Assembly: GCA_964475545.1 (NCBI GenBank)
Contig: CAYYXF010000001.1
Span: forward strand, 1 to 64,000
Reading direction: 5' to 3'
Origin: DASPTR01 sp964475545
GTDB taxonomy: Archaea; Thermoproteota; Bathyarchaeia; Bathyarchaeales; Bathycorpusculaceae
DNA length: 64,000 bases
Below the pieces are notes generated by a model. That model was not told where the DNA came from. It saw only the letters and a program-made list of their open reading frames with translations, and ran no database searches. A program made the position numbers and the translations under genes. Positions 8,272 through 16,511 of this stretch are shown one piece after another. Every line of letters begins with the position of its first letter. The first letter of the stretch is position 1.

Positions 8272-8386
8272 TGGCGGGCCCGCGGGGATTTGAACCCCGG
8301 TTCTCCGGCTCTCTTCCACTTGATGCCCGGAGGCTTGCGCATCCCGTACAGGTTCGGCGCCTTAATCCGTACTCGGCTACGGGCCC
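8272..8386 (-). tRNA. tRNA gene with enlarged centre (probable intron), anticodon not assigned
   Basis: Minus-strand gene with a 7-bp acceptor stem (GGGCCCG with CGGGCCC), discriminator G, encoded CCA, a perfect T stem-loop (CGGGG TTCAAAT CCCCG) and a D arm (GCC...GGC around AGTACGGATTAA). It is 115 bases long including CCA, 25-40 more than expected, so the centre almost certainly carries an intron or a much enlarged variable arm. A strong internal helix CTCCGG/CCGGAG and a second GATGC/GCATC are present. No five-pair anticodon stem with U33 could be found by eye; G73 fits Ser or Arg. A CTATTAATTC TATA element lies about 30 bases upstream. Confidence 0.7.
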
Positions 8387-8413
8387 ACTGCAAATCAGAG
8401 TAGGCAATGAACA

Positions 8414-8423
8414 GAATTAATAG
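8414..8423 (-). promoter_or_regulatory. TATA element for the tRNA gene
   Basis: CTATTAATTC on the minus strand, 28-37 bases before the first base of the tRNA acceptor stem, the spacing expected for an archaeal TATA box with initiation at or just before the tRNA. Confidence 0.4.
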
Positions 8424-8472
8424 TTACTGTCAAAAACTCGAACCTACCCGCTTGCACAGAAGATACTGAAGA

Positions 8473-8973
8473 CTATGTTTCGACCAGTTCTTCGTTTACC
8501 CACCATGCCTTCTTCTTGCCAGACTTTTCCCCACCGTAATAGTCTATTACTGACTTACCCAGCTGCTTCCTTGAAGCCTTCTGTATCCTCCTCAACCTAT
8601 TCAGAACCAGCCACCTGTTCGTCTTCAGATAATCCGCCAGTTCCGGAGTGGTCGCACCCTTGTAATGTATCAGATAATCCACGAGCTTATGATCCAACTC
8701 GTCCACACAGAACGTGTGCGAATTCGTCTTTCCCCGATCATAAGTGAGCAACTCCAAATCTGCAAGATACTTCTTCACTTCCGAGAACTCCTTCTCTATC
8801 TTACCAACTCGTTGCTCCAACTCCAAGATCTTATCTGGCTTAGGCGTTTTCTGGAGCTTCTCCGTAATTGCGTCTCGAATGAAGTTGCTTCTGTGCCCCT
8901 CTGGCACCCGCAGAAGCATCTCCTTGTAAACATCATCAGGAACCTTAGCCGATATCACTCTCAGTTCAGTCAC
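8473..8973 (-). CDS. Ribbon-helix-helix / coiled-coil / winged-helix regulator
   Basis: About 166 residues in three parts: an N-terminal ribbon-helix-helix domain (VPDDVYKEMLLRVPEG then RSNFIRDAI, residues 10-40), a coiled coil (KILELEQRVGKIEKEFSEVK), and a C-terminal winged helix (ATTPELADYLKTNRWLVLNR). It is a DNA-binding transcription factor, probably a dimer. I choose the GTG at 8973 because a GGAGG Shine-Dalgarno sits 8 bases upstream; a longer TTG start at 8988 would swallow that site. A 13-base palindrome lies 17-29 bases before the start and could be its own operator. Confidence 0.75.
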   Translation of the reverse strand: MTELRVISAKVPDDVYKEMLLRVPEGHRSNFIRDAITEKLQKTPKPDKILELEQRVGKIEKEFSEVKKYLADLELLTYDRGKTNSHTFCVDELDHKLVDYLIHYKGATTPELADYLKTNRWLVLNRLRRIQKASRKQLGKSVIDYYGGEKSGKKKAWWVNEELVET

Positions 8974-8989
8974 AAACGCGCCCTCCAAT

Positions 8990-9002
8990 CCCCTAATAGG
9001 GG
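8990..9002. promoter_or_regulatory. Palindromic operator candidate upstream of the RHH regulator
   Basis: CCCCTA-A-TAGGGG, a perfect 6+1+6 inverted repeat in the 5' leader of the minus-strand ribbon-helix-helix gene, just upstream of its ribosome binding site. RHH proteins bind short palindromes of this size, so autoregulation is a reasonable guess. Confidence 0.45.
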
Positions 9003-9091
9003 TCGTTTGGTCTTATGATTTTTTGGGGTTCTTTAGGAAATTGTTTAAAACCTGCACTCCAACTCTAAGTCGAACCTAATCTGAAGGTGAC

Positions 9092-9300
9092 ATGTTTATA
9101 CCTAGAAAAACCACAATCAGCCTACTCAAGTGCGACGTCGGCTCACTGGCAGACCATCACATTGTACCCAAACCACTCCTCAACATAGCTGAAAAAGCGC
9201 GCGCGAATTTGAACCAGCACGTTTGGGCCCTGAAGAGATGGAATACACTACTTTACAACAGGTACTGTTCAACTTCAAAGAACGATTCAAAACTGCCTAA
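9092..9300 (+). pseudogene. Internally deleted relic of fructose-1,6-bisphosphate aldolase/phosphatase
   Basis: The first about 36 codons read KTTISLLKCDVGSLADHHIV, the N-terminal block of archaeal FBP aldolase/phosphatase (usual form VIKADVGSLPGH). Immediately after, in another frame, comes EFEPARLGPEEMEYTTLQQ followed by VLFNFKERFKTA and a stop, the family's C-terminal block. Roughly 300 central codons are missing and the two ends are joined near 9200-9205 with a frameshift. A TATA-like GTTTAAAAC (around 9042) and an AAGGTGA ribosome binding site remain, so the deletion looks recent. An intact copy would have to lie elsewhere for gluconeogenesis. Confidence 0.8.
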
Positions 9301-9316
9301 GGCAATTTCAGTCCGG

Positions 9317-9880
9317 TCACACGCTGCTCTCTGCTTGCTTCCTTACCTTAGCTAGCTCCTCACACCGATTCTTCACAACGTCATAAATTTTTCTACGCAG
9401 TTCCTCTCCGAACATTTTCTGTTCTCTGACAAGCAGCGCTTTCCTGGCCAGTTCAACATCGCCTAAGCCGTTGAACCAGGCTTCAAAGTCTCCCCGGTTC
9501 GTATGAAATTCTATCGAACCTGGATCAATGGTCATGATTTTCTCACACAAGTCTTGCAGACTTGCGGCATGAATGCCCAGCGGTTTTCCATAATCAGCAT
9601 AGAACTGGAAGGATTTTTCCATAGGCATATACGCCAAAATCTCGGATGCTTTTTCCTGGTCAATGTCGGGAAGACCTAGCGTCTTCTTTCCTTTCTCGGT
9701 TATACAGTAGAACCCCTTCTCAGACGACACTGCATACCCCAAACGTGTGAGCCCTATAATGTGCATCATAACCGAAGGAAAGTTGACACCTGTATCCTTC
9801 GCTATCTCTGTAGCTTTAGCCGGCTTGTCGAGCACCCACATAGTTTCAAGGATCAGCCGTTTAACAGGTGATACACTCAT
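9317..9880 (-). CDS. Winged-helix protein with DUF5752-like C-terminal domain
   Basis: 187 residues. Residues 5-70 form a winged helix (PAKATEIAKDTGVNFPSVMM as recognition region, GFYCITEKGKKTL as wing). The rest, from FQFYADYGKPLGIHAASLQD to SIEFHTNRGDFEAW and LGDVELARKAL, matches the DUF5752 pattern found in archaeal regulators. Likely a transcription factor whose C-domain senses an unknown signal. It converges on the FBP relic with 16 bases between stops. Confidence 0.7.
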   Translation of the reverse strand: MSVSPVKRLILETMWVLDKPAKATEIAKDTGVNFPSVMMHIIGLTRLGYAVSSEKGFYCITEKGKKTLGLPDIDQEKASEILAYMPMEKSFQFYADYGKPLGIHAASLQDLCEKIMTIDPGSIEFHTNRGDFEAWFNGLGDVELARKALLVREQKMFGEELRRKIYDVVKNRCEELAKVRKQAESSV

Positions 9881-10003
9881 CTTGTTGCACCCTTACTCCC
9901 TTATCGTATCTACCTTATAGACTTTTCAAGCTTTCCATGCTCTTACTCAGTGACAAGACCGAGCCTCTGATGAGACCTGTCGCAGCTGGACCATTATGGC
10001 AAC

Positions 10004-10711
10004 ATGCTTATGAATATCAACCCAAACAAGTACTATAACAATAGAAGAACTGCCCGCTGCAATCCAAGGACGAGGAGACAGTTGACTAAATGGGACCAGA
10101 TTCTGCCTGAAAAGGTATACAGCCTGGAACAACCTGACGAGTTCATTATCGACTATGTTCGTTTCCTACGCAACAGCAAGAGAACAAAGATACTGGACCT
10201 CGCTTGCGGCGCAGGGCGGCACGTTGTCTTCATGGCACAGCAAGGGATCAGAGTCAGCGGAACGGATGTCTCAGGAACAGGTTTGGGAATGACGAGAGAG
10301 CGGCTTAGGAAACGGGCATTGAGGGCTGATCTCGTTAAATCAGTGATGACACATTTGCCTTACAGAGATTCATGTTTTGACGCCGTAATATGCACTCGGG
10401 CTATTTATCATCAAAAACTTGCAGAAATCAGAGAAACTCTCTCGGAAACACGCAGGGTTCTACGAAGAGGCGGCGCCGTTCTCATTGACTTTCTGTCGAA
10501 GAAAACATACAGCTATAGAAAAGGCGATGAAATTGAAGAAAACTCATTTGTCGAAACAGAAGGCCCTGAAAAGGGAGTCATCCATCATTTCGCTGACAAA
10601 AAAGAGCTAGAACATCTTTTCAATTGCTTTGAAATACTTCGCATAGAATTGCGCGAGAAGGAAGTTGAAGGCAAACTCCGAAGCCGTCTGATAGTCCAGG
10701 CAACTAAATGA
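10004..10711 (+). CDS. Class I SAM-dependent methyltransferase
   Basis: 235 residues with SAM motif I ILDLACGAGRHVVFMAQQG near residue 63, an acidic motif II GTDVSG, and post-motif FDAVICTRAIYH. It belongs to the Methyltransf_11/25 group, often small-molecule methylases. The substrate is unknown. Residues before about 30 are basic and may be untranslated; an alternative ATG lies two codons in. The next gene starts 82 bases downstream with its own leader. Confidence 0.8.
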   Translation: MLMNINPNKYYNNRRTARCNPRTRRQLTKWDQILPEKVYSLEQPDEFIIDYVRFLRNSKRTKILDLACGAGRHVVFMAQQGIRVSGTDVSGTGLGMTRERLRKRALRADLVKSVMTHLPYRDSCFDAVICTRAIYHQKLAEIRETLSETRRVLRRGGAVLIDFLSKKTYSYRKGDEIEENSFVETEGPEKGVIHHFADKKELEHLFNCFEILRIELREKEVEGKLRSRLIVQATK

Positions 10712-10793
10712 TGTATTATCACTGAGGAAGGTAAATAAGTAATGCTTTTGTAAGCATAAGGCAACGTTGGGAAATCGAAGACGGTGAAAAACA

Positions 10794-12044
10794 ATGAAGA
10801 TGGCAGTGCTTGTTTACGAGTACCCCCCGAAGATTGTGGGCGGTTTGGGGACATATGCAGCTGAAATTACGCGCAAGTTTGTCCTGATGGACAACGATAT
10901 AACCATTTTCACGATGAATGATGATACAGGCAGTCTTCCAACACGCGAAATTTGGCGAGGCATAGAAATCCACCGCCCCATAGACATCGACGTTTCGGAC
11001 TCACTTCCAGACGTAATCGCAGAAGACATCAAAAAATGGGGCAGAGGCATCCATCTGTTCTCCAAAATTCTTGTTTACAACTACCTGAGTGCCTCAAAAC
11101 TAGTCAACGAACTCATCAGAAAAGAAGGCATAAAATACGACCTTGTGGTTGCCCATGACTGGCTCTCAGCAATAGGTGGAATAACCGTCAAGAAAGAAGT
11201 CGGGCTGCCGCTGGCTTTCCATGTTCACTCAACTGAAAAAGGAAGAACACTAGGAAACGGCTCAGAAACTGTAAGCAACATTGAACTCCACTGTGCCATG
11301 GCAGCTGACGTGATAGTCACCGTTTCCTACGCCATGAAAGACGAGCTCACAAAGCTTGGGTTCCCAAAAGACAAGATACAAGTATGCTACAACGGTGTCG
11401 ACCCGCAGAAATACAGCCCAGAAACAGTAAATGCTGAGCAAATCAAAAAAGTCAGAGAATTCTACGGCATAAAGGATGGCGAACTAATGATTCTCTTTCT
11501 GGGCAGACTAGTAGGGGTAAAGGGAGTCGACAAACTCATAATGGCCATGCCACATGTTTTACAGAAAATACCAAAGGCGAAACTTGTCATCGTAGGCCTC
11601 GGCGACCTGCAAGAATACTTGTCTAACCTAGTCAAAGCCACAAAAATGCAGGACTACGTGAAATTCCGCTTCGACTTCATCCCAGAAGAAGAACGCATTC
11701 TCCACTATGCCGCATGCGACGTGGCTGTCTTCCCAAGCCTGTACGAACCCTTCGGGATCGTTGCGCTAGAAGCGATGAGCATGGAACGCCCGGTCGTAGT
11801 CGGCGCAGCAGGCGTAAGTGGAATGCGAGAAATAGTCATCTGCTGCGGCGAAGAACAATGCGGCTATCACGTGAACCCAAGCAACCCTTCAGACATAGCT
11901 TGGGGCATAAACAGCGCCCTAGAAAATCCTGAGAAAATCAAATGGCTGGGCAAGAATGGCAGGCGCCGAGTCCTGAGCGAGTTTACATGGGACAAGATAG
12001 CTGAAAGAACGTTAGAGGTATACGAGCAGACCATAAAACGTTGA
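10794..12044 (+). CDS. GT4-family glycosyltransferase, glycogen-synthase-like
   Basis: 416 residues, GT-B fold. The N-terminal KIVGGLGTYA (residues 13-22) is the K-x-G-G-L nucleotide-sugar loop of glycogen and trehalose synthases; HVHSTEKGR and CYNGVDPQKY follow; the C-terminal catalytic E-x7-E is in YEPFGIVALEAM. It should transfer glucose from a nucleotide sugar to glycogen, trehalose or a related acceptor in the cytoplasm. Its stop overlaps the next start (TTGA), tying it to a nucleotidyltransferase-fold protein. Surface-glycan synthesis is the main alternative. Confidence 0.8.
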   Translation: MKMAVLVYEYPPKIVGGLGTYAAEITRKFVLMDNDITIFTMNDDTGSLPTREIWRGIEIHRPIDIDVSDSLPDVIAEDIKKWGRGIHLFSKILVYNYLSASKLVNELIRKEGIKYDLVVAHDWLSAIGGITVKKEVGLPLAFHVHSTEKGRTLGNGSETVSNIELHCAMAADVIVTVSYAMKDELTKLGFPKDKIQVCYNGVDPQKYSPETVNAEQIKKVREFYGIKDGELMILFLGRLVGVKGVDKLIMAMPHVLQKIPKAKLVIVGLGDLQEYLSNLVKATKMQDYVKFRFDFIPEEERILHYAACDVAVFPSLYEPFGIVALEAMSMERPVVVGAAGVSGMREIVICCGEEQCGYHVNPSNPSDIAWGINSALENPEKIKWLGKNGRRRVLSEFTWDKIAERTLEVYEQTIKR

Positions 12045-12694
12045 GCCTCAGCTCGTTCAAACGAAATGGTGAACCCTTGGATTTTGAAAGCCTAAGCTTA
12101 AGAAGAAGGATTGCCAGAGAGGCCGCGAACCTCCTATATTCCGGAGTTGAAAAAGAGTACAAACAGGCAAAACTTAAAGCTGCAAAAGCTTTTGGAGCAA
12201 ATCTTCTTCCAACAAATCTTGAAGTTGCAATGGAACTGGACAGAGCAGCAGAAGAGAACGAAGGCCCAGCCAGGCATGATCGATTAGTCGCAATGCGAAG
12301 GGAAGCCCTAGCGCTGATGGAAATCCTGAAAGAATATAACCCCGTGCTGACTGGAAGCGTTTGGCGCGGAACAATACATCATGGTAGTGACATAGACATA
12401 GTTGTTTACCATGATCAGCCTGAAGAGGTCTTGAAAATACTAAGACGCAACAGCGTCAAGGTAACCCTAGCTGAACAAGTAGCCGTGACAAAGAAAGGAA
12501 GCAGGAAGGGCTCTTTTCACATACACGCAGAGTCTCTGGCTGGAGAAGAGGTAGAGATCAAAGTCTGCAGCCCCGAAGAAGCGGAAGTCAGAGTCAAATG
12601 CGAGATATATGGAGATCAGGTCGTGGGCCTTCGAACTGAGGAAGTGAGGAGGGTTCTTGGGCAAAATCCAGTGCAACGATTTGTGCCTTTCTAA
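12041..12694 (+). CDS. Nucleotidyltransferase-domain protein
   Basis: 217 residues. A polymerase-beta-type nucleotidyltransferase core is seen in LTGSVWRGTIHHGSDIDIVV, containing the G-S motif and the paired aspartates of the S-D-I-D catalytic site near residue 120. An Arg/Lys-rich helical N-terminus precedes it. Such enzymes transfer a nucleotide to RNA, protein or a small molecule. The TTG start overlaps the stop of the glycosyltransferase by 4 bases. The acceptor is unknown. Confidence 0.75.
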   Translation: MSLSSFKRNGEPLDFESLSLRRRIAREAANLLYSGVEKEYKQAKLKAAKAFGANLLPTNLEVAMELDRAAEENEGPARHDRLVAMRREALALMEILKEYNPVLTGSVWRGTIHHGSDIDIVVYHDQPEEVLKILRRNSVKVTLAEQVAVTKKGSRKGSFHIHAESLAGEEVEIKVCSPEEAEVRVKCEIYGDQVVGLRTEEVRRVLGQNPVQRFVPF

Positions 12695-12799
12695 ATTAGA
12701 TGCCTCCCAAGACTGATTTGCCGCTTGCCGAATAGATGTTTAAATATGGCAATTTCCCCTAAATAACATGGAAAAGCTTCGCTTCAGCTGAGTGTGCCC

Positions 12800-13144
12800 A
12801 TGGCATTCGACAAGGAAACGATGAAAAGGATGTTCCCAAACCTTGCCAAGGAGCTAGACCCTGACGATAACAAGGTGGCAATAAACTCAGTGCGGACAGA
12901 CACACCAACAGGGGAAAGTGCATCTTCAAAACGTTTTGTACACTACATGCCAGATGTAATAGACTTCATTCGCCGTTGCGACGCAATAGAGCAAGCAGAA
13001 GAAATAATCGCGTACATGGAAAGAAAAGGTGAAATTCAAAGGCAATATGCTGACAAACTTAGGAACCAATTGAAAAAAGAAGGTCTAAGAAGCTTCGGAC
13101 CAAAAAAGGAACACGATTACTACCTTAAACACGGTGAACCCTGA
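12800..13144 (+). CDS. DUF2095-family archaeal protein
   Basis: About 114 residues. The blocks KRMFPNLAKELD, INSVRTDTPTGE, YMPDVIDFIRRCDAIEQAEE and RSFGPKKEHDYYLKHG follow the DUF2095 pattern, a small archaeal family of unknown function. It is charged and soluble, with a helical C-terminus. The ATG at 12800 is preceded in frame by a GTG two codons upstream. A TTTAAATA element about 55 bases before suggests its own promoter. Confidence 0.7.
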   Translation: MAFDKETMKRMFPNLAKELDPDDNKVAINSVRTDTPTGESASSKRFVHYMPDVIDFIRRCDAIEQAEEIIAYMERKGEIQRQYADKLRNQLKKEGLRSFGPKKEHDYYLKHGEP

Positions 13145-13340
13145 CCACAGGACCAGTTGATGCCAGCTCAAGTTCTCAATGCCGTGATAAGTGAACGTTG
13201 ACCATGTTTCTATCAGTATTTCCTGAGGCGAATGGGCAAATATATACGCGGCCAGGGCTGGATATTTCCAAAAGTAAATAAATGGGCTTATCAATAGATA
13301 GACAGCTTAAAACTCGGGATGTCAGACGGAGGAAGACCCA

Positions 13341-15056
13341 ATGAAAAGAACAGCTTCACTGTTTACTATTTTAACTGTTGCCATGATAGTCCTTATATCA
13401 ATTTCATTCAACACCAGACCAGTCAAGGCGGAAGGAGAATACAGCATAGACCAAGTCTTTCACACAGTAAAAACCATGTATAATGGCTATGTTTTCATAA
13501 ATGACACTATGACGTTGAATGTGACCGCGGGAGGACCCACTGAATTCTTAATAGGTTTCCCAGACAGATACGGTCAGAGCGTTCTCAAATGTCTTGCCTT
13601 CAGCGGATCAGAGATCTTTCCTGTGTCTCTTAACGTACCATTTGGCGGTCGCATGGGTTTCTATGGTGCGAGAGTGGATTTTCCGCTCGGAGCACCGCAA
13701 ACTTTCACCGTGGGATTTGTACTCTCCAACAGTCTCGTTATACAGGATCCCCAGAACGAGAGTCTGTATGGGTTGGACTTTCCGGCCTATCCGAGTTTGG
13801 TGAAAAAAGCTGGTCTCTGCAACGTATCAATCATCATTCCGCAAGGCGCTCTGTTCATGGGCGGGACAGTGAACAGTCTTGCGTACGGGCAGGAATTGCA
13901 GGAATTTACGAGTTTACCTGCACGCTTGGCTTTCCTAATATCCGTGGAGAGAATTACGATAGTTGACATAACAAATCTAAACCGCGACATAATCGTAAAC
14001 GAGTTTGGTGGAATTAGCGGCGTTGACACCTATGATATCACAAATATGGCATCGCTGCCATTGACGGCCTTTGACGTGTTCCTGCCTCGTAACGCTTCCG
14101 ATCCTCAAGCAACGGACCAGTTTGGAAGAAAGATGACTGACTCAACACAATCAGACGCGGATACGAACCGCTACGAAGTCGTTTTCAACGAGCGGGTCGA
14201 AAGTGGTAAGTCAAGCACATTTACCGTGATGTATTCTTTGCCTGGGAATTATCTTGCGCATGAAAGCGCTAACGTTTTCGCTTTGACACTTCCGTTGTTC
14301 GAATACGAAAATTACTATACTGATCAGGCATGGGTCACCATCACCTTGCCTGAGGGCGCGAATGTCAATCTACTTGAGTACAACCTGACTGGAGAGAATT
14401 ACAGCATTGGAAGAGGAGTCTATCAGGAGACGGTTTCACTGAACCAAGAGCGCATCCTTGTGCTGGACAAGGTTACGCTTGGAGTCTCGTATGAATATGA
14501 CCCGCTCTGGGCATCGTTCCGTCCAACCATGTGGGTTTGGGCAGCCGCAATCGTTGGATGCTTGGTTGGTGCTGTTGTTTGGCAGAGACCCAAGGAGCCA
14601 AGTCGCGCTCCTGTATCCGCTGTGGCATCGAAACTTGGTCCAGAATATTTCAGATCATTCGTCGACACTTATGATGAGAAGAAGAAGATAGATTTGGAAC
14701 TGGACTCCTTGGAAGCAAGGATGGAAAAGGGCAGGATCCCAAGACAAAGATACAGGGTTCTGAGAAGAACGTTGGAGGCACGTCTCAGCGCAGTGTCCAG
14801 AAACCTAACGGAGTTCAAGGAGAGAATGCGTGCCGCTGGTGGCCAATATTCAGGGTTGATGCTACAGCTTGAAGTTGCAGAAGCCGAAATAAGCGAAGTC
14901 AAGGCCAATATCAAGAATGCTGAGACCCTTCACAATCGGGGAGAGCTCTCGTTAGAAGCTTACCGAAACCGTCTAGCAGATTATCAACGCAAGAAAGAAA
15001 AAGCTGAAACTACGATTAACGGAATTCTCCTGAGACTACGTGAGGAAATCCGATAA
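13341..15056 (+). CDS. Secreted, membrane-anchored protein with cytoplasmic coiled coil
   Basis: 571 residues. A signal peptide (hydrophobic residues 5-25, cleavage near VKAEGEY) leads to about 360 residues of extracellular beta-rich sequence with several N-x-S/T sequons, then one transmembrane helix (MWVWAAAIVGCLVGAVVW, about 395-413) and a charged coiled-coil tail of about 150 residues. I do not recognise a named family. A GGAGG Shine-Dalgarno and a CTTAAAAC TATA-like box 30 bases upstream fix the start. It may link the cell surface to cytoplasmic partners. Confidence 0.75.
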   Translation: MKRTASLFTILTVAMIVLISISFNTRPVKAEGEYSIDQVFHTVKTMYNGYVFINDTMTLNVTAGGPTEFLIGFPDRYGQSVLKCLAFSGSEIFPVSLNVPFGGRMGFYGARVDFPLGAPQTFTVGFVLSNSLVIQDPQNESLYGLDFPAYPSLVKKAGLCNVSIIIPQGALFMGGTVNSLAYGQELQEFTSLPARLAFLISVERITIVDITNLNRDIIVNEFGGISGVDTYDITNMASLPLTAFDVFLPRNASDPQATDQFGRKMTDSTQSDADTNRYEVVFNERVESGKSSTFTVMYSLPGNYLAHESANVFALTLPLFEYENYYTDQAWVTITLPEGANVNLLEYNLTGENYSIGRGVYQETVSLNQERILVLDKVTLGVSYEYDPLWASFRPTMWVWAAAIVGCLVGAVVWQRPKEPSRAPVSAVASKLGPEYFRSFVDTYDEKKKIDLELDSLEARMEKGRIPRQRYRVLRRTLEARLSAVSRNLTEFKERMRAAGGQYSGLMLQLEVAEAEISEVKANIKNAETLHNRGELSLEAYRNRLADYQRKKEKAETTINGILLRLREEIR

Positions 15057-15122
15057 ATCAACCTAAATGCTTTTATGCCAGCACCAGATTTTCAATGAAA
15101 TTCACGCAAAGAGGAGAAGCAT

Positions 15123-15305
15123 ATGGTTAAGATAGCAATTGATAACCATAAATGCACCGGATGCGGAACATGCAAAGACACATGCCCCGTGGGCGTCTAT
15201 GAAATAAAGGACGGAAAGTCAGTCGCTGTGAAACCAGACGAATGCCTAGTCTGCAGAGCATGTGAGGTCCAATGTGCCGAAGGAGCAATCCAAGTCATAG
15301 AGTAA
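15123..15305 (+). CDS. 2x[4Fe-4S] ferredoxin
   Basis: 60 residues with two complete cluster motifs, CTGCGTCKDTCP and CLVCRACEVQCA, in the usual bacterial-type ferredoxin spacing. It is a soluble low-potential electron carrier, a plausible acceptor for the 2-oxoacid oxidoreductase at 35-38 kb. GAGGAG lies 6 bases before the ATG and a CTTTTATG TATA-like element about 50 bases upstream, so it is transcribed alone. Confidence 0.95.
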   Translation: MVKIAIDNHKCTGCGTCKDTCPVGVYEIKDGKSVAVKPDECLVCRACEVQCAEGAIQVIE

Positions 15306-15429
15306 TCCCAAAGCATCTCACATCAACCTCAAACTGACGTTCTTATCAAGTATCCAAAAGCTCATCGAACATTCTTTCCCTTCTTAAGGTCTTTTCACCC
15401 TGCAAGCGCGCGCTTCGAAGGTAGGGAAC

Positions 15430-16446
15430 TTATAGCCTCCTAGGCACGACCAGATCAGCAATGTCTACACTATGCTCGTAGATCTGCCTAAGGAATGAAG
15501 CTACTGCCAGAACCAGCGGCACCACCTCAAGCGACTGCCTCCTAGCAACCGTCTCAATGTCAGCATAAGTCTTTTCAATTTTCTCTTGCATTTCCCGCAC
15601 GCCCCCAGCCAAGGTTATGTCTCCTGTTAGGAAGGCGCTCAGAGCGTTCTCATGGGCAGCGAAGCAAGACGCGTGAAAATCTACGAACAACTTTCGAATA
15701 TCCTCCGTCAACTTGGTACCTTTCAACTCAATCGTTTTCTGAGCTGCATGGACACATTCGTCTCCAATAGCTTCTACCAGACTTGCAACCAAGCGGTAGT
15801 CAAGACATTCGATGGGAGCAACACCTAATTTCCCACTCAGACTCGGGTTCTGAACGATAGTCCGCAAGATGCGCACCAGAAGGAAGTAAAGTCTGTTCCC
15901 CTCATCATCACGTGCTACAACGCTCTTTGCCAGTGGCACATCCCCATCCACAAAGGAATTAACCACGTCACGATGCATTCCCACAGCAATCGCATAGCTT
16001 CGTCGCAGAATCTTCTCAGGTGGAAACCCCGAAGGTTCCAACAAACACTGCAAAACAATGCTGGAATAGTCCTCTTCCACTATCTCCAAACCAATCAGAT
16101 GATCGACAGTGCTCTTGACAGTATCTCGGACCTCAAAACTGACGCGATTTCCAGGTTCAATACGAATTATGTCGAAGCCTAGCAAATATTTGCCTATGAT
16201 TTCACGACTTAAATACGGGCTCGATTTCAAAGTAATCGTACGGGGAGATGGAGCAACGTCATATTCAGGATCAATGAGCAATTTCCCGTCCGCCGTTTCG
16301 CTTACCGTAACGAGGGAGCCTCTGTTCAAACCATAATGTTCAGCCCAAGACTTCGGCACACAAACAAAAAAAGTGCCACTTGGGGTGCGCTGGACCTTGC
16401 GAACAATACTCACATACATCCCCACGAAGACACGAGCGCGTGCCAC
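15430..16446 (-). CDS. AbrB-PhoU phosphate-uptake-type regulator
   Basis: 338 residues: an N-terminal swapped-hairpin AbrB domain (VQRTPSGTFFVCVPKSWAEH, residues 18-60) joined to helical PhoU-like repeats in the C-terminal two thirds (REMQEKIEKTYADIETVARR). This architecture is common in archaea and is annotated as PhoU-type regulation of phosphate transport, though no pst genes are near here. The frame opens at a GTG with a TATATATTC element about 30-40 bases upstream; an ATG nine codons in (MYVSIVRKVQ) is an equally likely start. Confidence 0.8.
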   Translation of the reverse strand: MARARVFVGMYVSIVRKVQRTPSGTFFVCVPKSWAEHYGLNRGSLVTVSETADGKLLIDPEYDVAPSPRTITLKSSPYLSREIIGKYLLGFDIIRIEPGNRVSFEVRDTVKSTVDHLIGLEIVEEDYSSIVLQCLLEPSGFPPEKILRRSYAIAVGMHRDVVNSFVDGDVPLAKSVVARDDEGNRLYFLLVRILRTIVQNPSLSGKLGVAPIECLDYRLVASLVEAIGDECVHAAQKTIELKGTKLTEDIRKLFVDFHASCFAAHENALSAFLTGDITLAGGVREMQEKIEKTYADIETVARRQSLEVVPLVLAVASFLRQIYEHSVDIADLVVPRRL

Positions 16447-16511
16447 CCAGATACTAACGTATCTAAAGATCCCTCGAATATATAGATTTGAATAGGCGTG
16501 TTTAGATTGAA

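Noticed and set aside
9301..9355. Extension of the 87-codon open frame past the FBP relic.
   Set aside because: This part overlaps the antisense winged-helix gene and shows no family similarity; the real relic ends in another frame at 9300.
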